In this document: positions 25,523-33,520 of the stretch, in pieces | Layout of the letters: each line of letters opens with the position of its first letter | Position numbering within the stretch: the first letter of the stretch is position 1 | From: Bryobacterales bacterium | GTDB taxonomy: Bacteria; Acidobacteriota; Terriglobia; Bryobacterales; Bryobacteraceae | Length of the DNA stretch: 39,333 nt | NCBI GenBank assembly: GCA_016789755.1 | Contig: JAEUQG010000075.1 | Span: 1-39,333, forward strand | Reading direction: 5' to 3' | Made by a program: the position numbers and the translations under genes | Notes under the pieces: model-generated | Databases searched by the model: none | What the model was told of the DNA's origin: nothing | The model's input: the letters and a program-made list of their open reading frames with translations, nothing else

Positions 25523-27529
25523 CTAGGGATGGCGAAGCCGAAGGGTGGATTTGGTGTGGGAGCGGACATCGCTCGGGTGGAACCATGCGGGTTTGAATTT
25601 CTGGCCGGCGTAGAGGGGCGCCTGATCGAGGTAGTGCGGCGATTGGGGATCGGCACTTTGTCCGAAAACGAGTTGCGAAGCGGCTTTGACTTTGCGGCCG
25701 AATTCGACGACGGCGACATAGGTATTGCCCATGCGTCCGTACATCCGTTTTTGACCTGGGGATGAAGTGGTGTAGAAGTTGAAGATGACGCCGACGGCGC
25801 CGGGCGCGCCGGGGACGCCGATGCTGGGGCGGTCGTCGCGAAACGGTTCGAGGCGGCCCGAGGAGTGCACGCGCTGGAGGCGGTTCCACTCGCCGAAGGG
25901 GACGCGCCAGGAGCCGAAGTCGCGCTCAAGCTCCGCTTTTATCCGGCGCAAGCTATCGGGGGTGAGAAAGCCTGTCTGCGTGTTGCGGTCGCGTTCGAGG
26001 TAGGCGGCCATGAACAGCGTCATGGGCACGGAATCGGTTGTGCTTACGGTATCCCATTCGCGCAGCACCTTGACTAATTCCTGGATGGATTCGCCGGTTT
26101 GGGGCGAGGCGAGAAGCTTGTCGATTTCGGTGCGGGCGAGGAGGATTTTCGTATCGAGGGCGGCTTTGCTCCACTGATCGAAAGTGAATTTGGATTGCCC
26201 GGTGAGAATCTGACGGGATCGCTGGGAGCGGAGGTTATCCTGTTCGGGAACGAAGTAGGCGGGGTAGCCGGGGTCGGATGCGGGGTCGCCGGCGGCGAGC
26301 AGTGGCGTGGAGTTGCAGTTCTGGAGGAAGCCGGAGGCGGGGTTGAGGAACTGGGGCAAATCGGCGAATGGGTGCAAGCCCTGCCATTCTGTTTGCGGGT
26401 CGGCGCCATCGACGGGCTGGGTCCAATCGAATTTTGGATTGCGCTTGGGGATGGCATTGCCGTGGACGTAGAAGATGTTGCCCTTGCTGTCGGCGTACAT
26501 GGTGTTGGAGCCGGTGATGGCGCGGTGTTGCATGGCGGCGCGGAATTCGGGAAGGGAGCGGGCCTTGGCCAGTGCGATGCGTTGGGTCATTAGGGCGAGC
26601 GGGGTGATTTGCGGAGCGCGTTTGGCGAGGGCTCTGTTGTCGCGCATGCCGGTGACGAAGCCGTGCTTTGTCTTTCTGAGGCGGACTTTGACGGGGCCTT
26701 CGGAGGTAGGGATGACTTCCTCCCACGTTTCGAGGCCTTCGGGGTTTGGCGGTTCGAGCCAGACGTCGACGGTGTCGGCGTTGTTGTTGGTGTGGCACCA
26801 GCCGTGACGGGCGGTGAAGCCGGAGCGGATGTAGGGGGTGCCGAGGATGGCGAAGCCGGAGACGCGGAGACCTTGCTTCGATTCGAGGTGCGCTTCGTAG
26901 CGCTGGCCGCCGCCGAAGAAGCCGACGTGGGGATTGAGGAACAGGAGGGGTTTGCCGGAAGCGCTCTTTTGGGCGCTAACGGCCCACATGTTGGAGCCTT
27001 CCTCGGCATCGGCTGGGGGCGTTTGTTCGCTCGAGGGGCGGAGCATGGGGAATTCGCGCTGCACATCGTCGCCGCGGACGCCGTTGCCGGCAAGGGACGG
27101 GCTGGAGTCCTGAAAAGCGAGCACCTGCCATCCTTCGAGGCGGGCGAGCAACCTGGGTTTGATGTTGGGATGTTGGGCGAGGAAGAGGTTGTAGCCTGCG
27201 GCGAAGGCATCGCAGATGGCGCGCAGTTGTGGGGACGCGGCGGCGTAACCGGCGCGGGCCTGTTTTTCGACACCGAAGAGGCGGAAGGCGATGGCGCGAT
27301 CGAGGCGCTGCTTGCCGTAGAGTTCGGGTTCGCGCCCCAACTGACGAATGTAGTCTTCCTCGAGCTGCCAGAAGTTGTCCTGCGCCATGGCGTAGGCGAG
27401 CCCGAAGACAACGTCGGCATCGGTCTTGCCGTAAATGTGTGGGACGCCGTAGGTGTCGCGGTGGACGGTGACATCGTAACGGGCGGCGGCGGGGGTGGCA
27501 TGTAACAGCAGCAAGAGGAGAAGGCCCAT
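25523..27529 (-). CDS. Penicillin/AHL-acylase family Ntn hydrolase
   Basis: From ATG 27529 (AAGGA four bases upstream) the product has 668 residues with signal peptide MGLLLLLLLHATPAAA. DTYGVPHIYGKTDADVVFG and AYAMAQDNFWQLE are standard for PF01804. The maturation site EEGSNMWAV places the nucleophile at Ser179, which becomes the N-terminus of the beta subunit after autocleavage; SASGKPLLFLNPHVG follows as usual. It is closer to aculeacin/AHL acylases than to penicillin G acylase by the overall motif set. Periplasmic amide hydrolysis of a fatty or aromatic acyl group is expected; quorum-quenching is possible but not shown. Divergent from the DinB-like gene, with 22 bases between starts. Confidence 0.92.
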   Translation of the reverse strand: MGLLLLLLLHATPAAARYDVTVHRDTYGVPHIYGKTDADVVFGLAYAMAQDNFWQLEEDYIRQLGREPELYGKQRLDRAIAFRLFGVEKQARAGYAAASPQLRAICDAFAAGYNLFLAQHPNIKPRLLARLEGWQVLAFQDSSPSLAGNGVRGDDVQREFPMLRPSSEQTPPADAEEGSNMWAVSAQKSASGKPLLFLNPHVGFFGGGQRYEAHLESKQGLRVSGFAILGTPYIRSGFTARHGWCHTNNNADTVDVWLEPPNPEGLETWEEVIPTSEGPVKVRLRKTKHGFVTGMRDNRALAKRAPQITPLALMTQRIALAKARSLPEFRAAMQHRAITGSNTMYADSKGNIFYVHGNAIPKRNPKFDWTQPVDGADPQTEWQGLHPFADLPQFLNPASGFLQNCNSTPLLAAGDPASDPGYPAYFVPEQDNLRSQRSRQILTGQSKFTFDQWSKAALDTKILLARTEIDKLLASPQTGESIQELVKVLREWDTVSTTDSVPMTLFMAAYLERDRNTQTGFLTPDSLRRIKAELERDFGSWRVPFGEWNRLQRVHSSGRLEPFRDDRPSIGVPGAPGAVGVIFNFYTTSSPGQKRMYGRMGNTYVAVVEFGRKVKAASQLVFGQSADPQSPHYLDQAPLYAGQKFKPAWFHPSDVRSHTKSTLRLRHP

Positions 27530-27551
27530 ATAGTCCTTGTTACCATGGACC

Positions 27552-28070
27552 ATGATCACCGTACCGGATGCTTGCGAATACGCGCCTTATTTTGGCCGCT
27601 ACATCAGTCAGGTAGAGGGCAAGGACCTGATTGCCGCGCTGACGGCGGGCATTGCCAAGACGGAGCAGTTGCTGGCGCCGCTGAGCGAGGGGCAGGCGCT
27701 GCAGCGCTACGCGGAGGGCAAATGGAGCATCAAGCAGGTGATCGGGCATTTGATCGACGCCGAGCGTGTGTTTTCCTACCGCGCCCTGCGTTACGCGCGG
27801 CTCGATCAGAACCAGTTGCACAGCTTCGATGAGAATGCGTTCGTCGCCAACGCGCGGTTCGATGAGATTCCACTGGCGGACCTGGTGGCTGAGTTCGCGC
27901 ATTTGCGGCAGGCCAATGTGCTGTTCTACCGCAACCTGAGTGAAGAGGAGCTATCGCGGACGGGAGTGGCCAACAATAACCGGATGAGCGTGCGGGCGCT
28001 GGGGTGGACGATGGCCGGGCACGAAGTGCATCATGTGCGGATTTTGGAAGAGCGTTATTTGCGGCCTTGA
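27552..28070 (+). CDS. DinB-like four-helix metalloprotein
   Basis: From ATG 27552 the product has 172 residues (a TTG at 27537 is in frame but would overlap the divergent acylase gene's promoter zone). GHLIDAERVFSYRALRYAR and the C-terminal GHEVHHVRILEERYL carry the histidines typical of the DinB_2 superfamily. Members bind a divalent metal and include thiol-dependent enzymes such as bacillithiol and mycothiol transferases; the specific activity of this one cannot be told. It leads a co-directional run with the ThiF-like gene 40 bases downstream. Confidence 0.88.
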   Translation: MITVPDACEYAPYFGRYISQVEGKDLIAALTAGIAKTEQLLAPLSEGQALQRYAEGKWSIKQVIGHLIDAERVFSYRALRYARLDQNQLHSFDENAFVANARFDEIPLADLVAEFAHLRQANVLFYRNLSEEELSRTGVANNNRMSVRALGWTMAGHEVHHVRILEERYLRP

Positions 28071-28110
28071 TGAGGGCCGGAGGGCGAAGGCGCGTGGGAT
28101 GATGTAGGAG

Positions 28111-29133
28111 ATGGATGCCACGGCCCGCGAACGCTACTCCCGCCAGATACTTTTTCCTGGAATCGGTGAAGAGGGCCAGAGGCGGCTGATGGAATCGCGA
28201 GTGGCGGTGGTGGGATGCGGGGCGCTGGGCAGTTTTCAGGCGGGGGCATTGGCGCGGGCGGGTGTCGGGTGGCTGGATCTGATTGACCGGGACTACGTGG
28301 AAGCGAGCAATCTGCAGCGTCAATGGCTGTATGAAGAGCGAGACGCGGAAGAGGCGATGCCGAAGGCGATTGCGGCGGCTCGGGCGGTGGCGCGGATCAA
28401 CAGCGGTGTGCATGCCGAGGCGGTGGTGGCGGATCTGACGCCGCACAACGCGGAGGATCTGCTGGGGGAAGCCGATCTCATCCTGGACGCCACCGACAAT
28501 TTCGAGACGCGGTACCTCATCAACGATTTGGCGGTGCACTGCGATACTCCGTGGATATACGGGGCGGCGGTGGCGAGTTACGGGCTGGCGATGCCGGTGC
28601 TGCCGGGTGTGACGGCGTGTTTGAAGTGCGTGTATCCCGAGCCGCCGGGCGGGGCGCAGCCGACGTGCGAGACGGCGGGGGTGTTGAATACGATCACGTC
28701 GTTGATCGCATCGCTGCAGGTGAGCATGGCGATCCAGATCCTGGTGGGGAAGGCGGAGGAAGTGCCGCGCAAGCTGACCACGGTGGATGTGTGGACGGGT
28801 GCGATGCGGCAAATCGGGCAGCCTGATCCGATGCCATCGTGCCCGGCCTGCGGGTTGCGGGACCTGGTTCACTTGCAGGGGCGGAGGCGCACTCCGATCA
28901 GCCTATGCGGGCGCAACGCGGTGCAGATTCATGACCGTGCGCGGCCGTTGAATCTGGCGGAACTGGCGGCGCGGCTGACACCGCTGGGGCAGGTGCGGAG
29001 AAACGAGTTCGCCTTGCGTTTTTTTCTGCCATCGTATGAAATGACGGTGTTCCCCGATGGGCGGGCGATCGTGAAAGGCACCACGGACGTGGGGCTGGCC
29101 CGAAGTCTGTACGCGCGCTATATCGGGGCCTGA
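28111..29133 (+). CDS. ThiF/MoeB-type E1-like adenylyltransferase
   Basis: The 340-residue protein opens RYSRQILFPGIGEEGQRRL and has the nucleotide loop VVGCGALGS (residues 33-41), the DRDYVEASNLQRQ segment, and DATDNFETRYLIND. Two CxxC pairs, Cys170/173 (CLKC) and Cys244/247 (CPAC), bind structural zinc, and Cys186 in PTCETAGVLN is the expected catalytic Cys. Such enzymes adenylate the C-terminal glycine of a ThiS, MoaD or other ubiquitin-like protein for sulfur transfer. Neither a sulfur-carrier gene nor a rhodanese domain is present; the C-terminus instead has a short alpha/beta tail ending ARSLYARYIGA that is common in stand-alone members. Six bases separate it from the next gene, a sulfatase. 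Confidence 0.92.
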   Translation: MDATARERYSRQILFPGIGEEGQRRLMESRVAVVGCGALGSFQAGALARAGVGWLDLIDRDYVEASNLQRQWLYEERDAEEAMPKAIAAARAVARINSGVHAEAVVADLTPHNAEDLLGEADLILDATDNFETRYLINDLAVHCDTPWIYGAAVASYGLAMPVLPGVTACLKCVYPEPPGGAQPTCETAGVLNTITSLIASLQVSMAIQILVGKAEEVPRKLTTVDVWTGAMRQIGQPDPMPSCPACGLRDLVHLQGRRRTPISLCGRNAVQIHDRARPLNLAELAARLTPLGQVRRNEFALRFFLPSYEMTVFPDGRAIVKGTTDVGLARSLYARYIGA

Positions 29134-29139
29134 CGAGCC

Positions 29140-30549
29140 ATGACACGACGATCACTTCTCCTGGGGGCGCTGGCGCCGGCGGCGCGTCCGAACGTGGTGT
29201 ACATCATCACCGACGACCAGCGCTGGGATTTGCTGAGCCTGCGGGGGCATGCGTATTTGCGGACGCCGAACATGGATCGCATCGGGCGCGAGGGGATCAC
29301 GTTTGTCAACGCATTTGTGACGACGAGCCTGTGTTCGCCGAGCCGGGCGACGTACCTCACGGGACGTTACGCCCATCAGCACATGGTGCGATACAACCGG
29401 GTCTCCGATACGTTCGACCGCGATGAAGTGCTGTGGCCGCAGTTGCTGAAGAAGGCGGGTTACAGCACGGGGTATGTGGGGAAGTGGCACATCGGGAATA
29501 ACGCTTCGCCGCGCCAGGGGTTCGACTACTGGGCAGTGCTGCCGGGGCAAGGCCGGTATCGCGAACCCATCTTCCACGTGCAAGGGAAAGAGCAGACGAT
29601 GAAGGGGCACGTGGACGCGGTGACGGCGGATTTCGCGGTGGAGTTTCTGCGCCGGCAAACGCCGGGGCAAGCGTTTTGCTTGTGTGTGGGCATCAAGTCT
29701 CCGCATGCCGAGCAATTGCCACCCGAGGACATGAAGCAGCTATTCGCCAATGTGGACATTGCGCAGCCGGCGTCCTGGAACGAGGAGTATGAGAAGACAG
29801 GCAAAGCGGATGTGGTGGCGCAAAGCTGCATCGAGGCGGACCGTTTCTTCGATGGGCCGCGGCAACTGAAGGGAAGCTGGCAAGACTACATCAAGGATTT
29901 CTACCGCAGTGTGATGAGCGCCGACCGCGCGGTGGGCCGCATACTGGATGCCCTGGACGAGAAGCGGCTGGCCCAGGACACACTGGTGATCTTTGTAGGC
30001 GATAACGGATTCTTTCTAGGGGAGCACCGGCTTGTGGACAAGCGCTTTCCTTACGAAGAAGCGCTGCGGGTGCCGATGTTGATGCGCTATCCAAGGTTGA
30101 TTCCGGCGGGGACCGTTGCCACGCAGATGACGCTGAATCTGGACATCTTTCCGACGGTGCTGGATGTGTGCGGCGTGAAGGGGGGCAAGGCGTCGCCGAC
30201 GGCGCGCTCGCTGCGTCCGCTGTTCCAGGGGGGCGTTGCGAAGCAATGGCGGACGGACATTTTTTACGAATACGCGGAGCGCATCTGGCAGTGCCCGGCG
30301 CTGCTGGCGGTGCGCACCGAGCGCTACAAGTACATCGAGTATCTGGACAAGGCGAATACCGATGAACTCTACGATTTGCTGCTCGATCCGAACGAAATGC
30401 GGAACGCGATCGCCGATGGAGGGTACGGCAGCACGCTGGCGGACATGAAGGCGCGGCTGGCGCGGCTGAAGAAGGAAACCGGGTGGAAGGCGCCGGAGAT
30501 GAGTGAGCCCAATACGGCATGTCCGGTGCGAAAGGAGATTGTCCGATGA
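29140..30549 (+). CDS. FGly-dependent sulfatase
   Basis: The 469-residue product has metal ligands Asp25/Asp26 (YIITDDQRWD) and the signature LCSPSRATYLTG with Cys65 as the formylglycine precursor. VGKWHIGN, IKSPHAEQLP and VGDNGFFLGEHRL provide the other active-site residues. The last motif and the compact C-terminus are typical of GlcNAc-6-sulfatase-like and heparan-type sulfatases, but the substrate remains unassigned. The leader MTRRSLLLGALAPAARP is short; export is likely (Tat-type RR) but not certain. It overlaps the following gene by four bases. Divergent enough from the sulfatase at 19020-20405 that the two are unlikely to be recent duplicates. Confidence 0.92.
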   Translation: MTRRSLLLGALAPAARPNVVYIITDDQRWDLLSLRGHAYLRTPNMDRIGREGITFVNAFVTTSLCSPSRATYLTGRYAHQHMVRYNRVSDTFDRDEVLWPQLLKKAGYSTGYVGKWHIGNNASPRQGFDYWAVLPGQGRYREPIFHVQGKEQTMKGHVDAVTADFAVEFLRRQTPGQAFCLCVGIKSPHAEQLPPEDMKQLFANVDIAQPASWNEEYEKTGKADVVAQSCIEADRFFDGPRQLKGSWQDYIKDFYRSVMSADRAVGRILDALDEKRLAQDTLVIFVGDNGFFLGEHRLVDKRFPYEEALRVPMLMRYPRLIPAGTVATQMTLNLDIFPTVLDVCGVKGGKASPTARSLRPLFQGGVAKQWRTDIFYEYAERIWQCPALLAVRTERYKYIEYLDKANTDELYDLLLDPNEMRNAIADGGYGSTLADMKARLARLKKETGWKAPEMSEPNTACPVRKEIVR

Positions 30550-32093
30550 AACATTTCGCAGTATTTTTGTTGGCGGGCGCGGCGTTCGCGCAATCGACGG
30601 TGCGCATCCCGATGGCCGAGTTCCGGGACCGGGTGAAGGGGGGATGGGCAGGGCAGATGATCGGGGTCAGCTACGGGGCGCCGACGGAATTCCGCTTCAA
30701 CGAAGTGATTATTCCGAAAGAGCAATTGCCGCAATGGAGCCCGGAGAAGATCACGAACTCGCTCAACCAGGACGATCTTTACGTCGATATGACGTTTGCG
30801 AAGGTGCTGGACGATAAAGGGCTCGACGCCACGACGGAGGATTTCGGGGAGATGTTCCGCAATGCGCGGTACGCGCTGTGGCATGCCAATCTGTCGGCGC
30901 GGCGCAATCTGAAGCGGGGGGTTCCGGCGAAGCTTGCCGGCCATCCCGACTACAATGTTCACGCCGACGATATCGACTTTCAGATCGAGTCGGATTTTAT
31001 CGGGCTGATGGCGCCGGGAATGCCGCGGTCGGCGACGGACATCGCGATGCGCGCCGGGCGGGTGATGAATTACGGAGAAGGTCTGTATGGCGGCGTGTTC
31101 GTGTCGTGCATGTATTCGGCGGCGTTTTTCGAGAAGAGCCCGCGGGCGGTGGTGGAGGCCGGGTTGCGCTGTCTGCCGCCGCAAAGCAAGTATCACAAGC
31201 TGATCGGCGATGTGCTGGCGTGGGCGAAGGCGGAGCCGAAGGATTGGGAGTCGGTGTGGCGCCAGATTGAAAAGAAGTGGAACAACGCCGAGCCGTGTCC
31301 GGAAGGCGCGATGCGGCCGTTCAATATCGACGCGGCGCTGAACGGGGCTTATATCGCATTGGGGCTGCTTTACGGGGATGGCGAGATGAACAAGACGATC
31401 GAGGTATCGACACGGGCCGGGCAGGATTCGGACTGCAATCCATCGAGTGCGGCGGGGATTCTGGGCGTGATGCTAGGTTACGAGCGCATTCCGGATCATT
31501 GGAAGAGCCACATCCCGTCGATCTCGAAGGAGAAGTTCCGTTATACGGACTTTACATTCGAGAGCATCGTGGACAGCACGGTGACGCGGGCGGTAAAGCT
31601 GACAACGCGGCAGGGCGGCAAGCAGGATGGAGACAACCTGGCGGTGAAGACGCAGGCGGCGAAAGCGGCTCCCTTTGAGCAGTGGAAAGGCCGGGCGGCG
31701 GCGAAGGAACGCATTGCGGTGCCGGATGCGCGGTGGAGTTTTGCGGGGGCATGGAAGCAGGACAAGCAGACGATTCGGAACACGGAGCGCCACCTGCGGA
31801 CGAGCGGGGAGAAGGGGGCGGAAGCGGTGGTGACCTTCGAGGGGACGGGGGTGGTGGTGAGCGGTCCGTTTCTGCCAACGTGCGGGAAGGCGGAATTCGT
31901 ACTGGACGGGAAGGCTCCGAAGGTATCGGACTGTTATCCGGACGAGGACGTGCGCAAGCTCAACGATTCGATGTTCCATGCTTTCGGGTTGTCGAAGGGG
32001 AAGCACACGCTGCGCATCCGCGTGCTGGGCGAGCGCATCTTCGAATCGAAAGGGACCGAGATTGCGCTGAACGATGTGATCGTCTTCGAGTAG
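30546..32093 (+). CDS. Secreted ADP-ribosylglycohydrolase-fold protein with C-terminal beta domain
   Basis: From ATG 30546 (ATGA overlap with the sulfatase) the product has 515 residues and a signal peptide MKHFAVFLLAGAAFAQS. Residues 25-345 or so are the DraG/ARH fold: GGWAGQMIGVSYGAPTEF, QDDLYVDMTF (metal-site DD at 76-77) and GQDSDCNPSSAAGILGVMLG. In canonical enzymes the last motif is GxDxDT; here Thr is replaced by Cys-Asn-Pro, and the first motif lacks the Thr before DD. Residues 370-515 form a carbohydrate-binding-like beta-sandwich (VTFEGTGVVVSGPF, GKHTLRIRVLGERI). Export, a lectin-like tail and a sulfatase partner suggest a glycan-related substrate rather than ADP-ribosylated protein. 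This is inference. Confidence 0.88.
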   Translation: MKHFAVFLLAGAAFAQSTVRIPMAEFRDRVKGGWAGQMIGVSYGAPTEFRFNEVIIPKEQLPQWSPEKITNSLNQDDLYVDMTFAKVLDDKGLDATTEDFGEMFRNARYALWHANLSARRNLKRGVPAKLAGHPDYNVHADDIDFQIESDFIGLMAPGMPRSATDIAMRAGRVMNYGEGLYGGVFVSCMYSAAFFEKSPRAVVEAGLRCLPPQSKYHKLIGDVLAWAKAEPKDWESVWRQIEKKWNNAEPCPEGAMRPFNIDAALNGAYIALGLLYGDGEMNKTIEVSTRAGQDSDCNPSSAAGILGVMLGYERIPDHWKSHIPSISKEKFRYTDFTFESIVDSTVTRAVKLTTRQGGKQDGDNLAVKTQAAKAAPFEQWKGRAAAKERIAVPDARWSFAGAWKQDKQTIRNTERHLRTSGEKGAEAVVTFEGTGVVVSGPFLPTCGKAEFVLDGKAPKVSDCYPDEDVRKLNDSMFHAFGLSKGKHTLRIRVLGERIFESKGTEIALNDVIVFE

Positions 32094-32115
32094 AGGAACA
32101 ACGGGAGGTGGGCTG

Positions 32116-33513
32116 ATGGCGCTTACACGGAGGGCGATGCTTGCGTCGTTGGCCGGGGCCGGGCACGCGGCCGGGCAGACGGTGAAATCGAGCGGGCAGG
32201 CTACGATCGGATTCAAGGCGGACACGATGCCGCAACGTTCCGAATGCGGCATCGGGGCGCTGATGCCGTGGGCAGACGTGCTGTGGGCAGTGACCTACAA
32301 CAGCCACAAAAAGGGCACGGGTTACGGACTGGGGCTATACGCAATCAGCGAGAACCTGGACGCGCAGCGGCTGCATGTGCACGACGGCACGCATGCCAAC
32401 CGGCTGATCCACCGCGAGTCGAACCAGTGCTTCATCGGGCCGTACGTAATCGATGCGAAGGGGAATTGGAAGCACATCCCGGCGTTGGACAACTACCGGC
32501 TGACATCGACGATGAGGCATCTGACGGATGGGGCGAACCGCATTTACTACCAGGGGATGGAGGGCGAGTTTATCGAGATGGACGTGAGCGACCACAAGCC
32601 TCGCGTGCTGACGGACCTAGTGAAAGAGATGAAACTGGCGGCGCGTCCGCATTTCAAGGGGGGCTACACGGCGCAGGGGCGCGTGGTGGTGGCGAACAAC
32701 GGTTTCTACGCGTTCGGCGAAGATCAGGCAGGGTTGTTCGAATACGACGGCAAGGCGTGGAAGAAGCTTTCGGGCAAGCCGCATATGGATGTGGCGGCGC
32801 GGCAGGATATGGGGGCGGTGCTGTTCGCCACCGGGTGGGATGAAGCTTCGGTGTTGCTGTGGGCGCTGGTGAAAGGCGAGTGGCAGCGCTACCGTTTGCC
32901 GAAAGCGACGCAGGCGATGAGCCATGCCTGGCAGACGGAATGGATGCGCATCCGGGAAGTGGAAACCGAGCATTACCTGATGGACATTCAAGGCATGTTT
33001 TATGAACTGCAGCCGCTGGCGTTTGAGAACCGGATTTGGGGCGTGAAGCCGGTTTGCCAGCATTTGCGGATTATTCCGGATTTCTGCGCGTTCCGCGGAT
33101 TGTTCGCGGTGGGTGGGAATCAAACGACGCCGAATCGCGATAACAACGCCTTGTCGGGCCAGCCGCAATCGGGATTGTGGTTCGGGAAGACGGACGATTT
33201 ATGGTCGTGGGGGAAGCCGCAGGGATGGGGCGGGCCGTACTGGAAGACCGCGGTGCGCAAGGGGGCGCCGTCAGACCCGTTTCTGCTGACGGGTTTCGTG
33301 CACAAGATGCTGCACATCACGACGGACAAAGCAGCGGTGTTCGATGTGGAGATCGACTTCATGGGCAACGGGACGTGGCACAAATACGAACAGGTGAAGG
33401 TGGGCGCGGAGGGGTATGGGAAGCACCTGTTTCCGGACGCGTTCAGCGCGCAGTGGGTGCGGCTGACGGCGCAGAACGATTGCACGGCGACGGCGATGTT
33501 CTATTTCGTGTAG
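32116..33513 (+). CDS. Unrecognised secreted protein, possibly beta-propeller
   Basis: The 465-residue protein begins MALTRRAMLASLAGAGHAAG, a twin-arginine leader, with GGGAGGTGG shortly upstream of ATG. The body has repeated Gly/Trp/Tyr-rich segments (VLWAVTYNSHKKGTGYGLGLY, GRVVVANNGFYAFGE, GAVLFATGWDEASVLLW) spaced like propeller blades. No catalytic motif stands out. It follows the ARH-fold gene by 22 bases and so is probably the last gene of the sulfatase operon. I do not recognise the family; similar proteins are, as I recall, annotated only as hypothetical in acidobacteria and planctomycetes. Confidence 0.8.
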   Translation: MALTRRAMLASLAGAGHAAGQTVKSSGQATIGFKADTMPQRSECGIGALMPWADVLWAVTYNSHKKGTGYGLGLYAISENLDAQRLHVHDGTHANRLIHRESNQCFIGPYVIDAKGNWKHIPALDNYRLTSTMRHLTDGANRIYYQGMEGEFIEMDVSDHKPRVLTDLVKEMKLAARPHFKGGYTAQGRVVVANNGFYAFGEDQAGLFEYDGKAWKKLSGKPHMDVAARQDMGAVLFATGWDEASVLLWALVKGEWQRYRLPKATQAMSHAWQTEWMRIREVETEHYLMDIQGMFYELQPLAFENRIWGVKPVCQHLRIIPDFCAFRGLFAVGGNQTTPNRDNNALSGQPQSGLWFGKTDDLWSWGKPQGWGGPYWKTAVRKGAPSDPFLLTGFVHKMLHITTDKAAVFDVEIDFMGNGTWHKYEQVKVGAEGYGKHLFPDAFSAQWVRLTAQNDCTATAMFYFV

Positions 33514-33520
33514 AAGGTGT

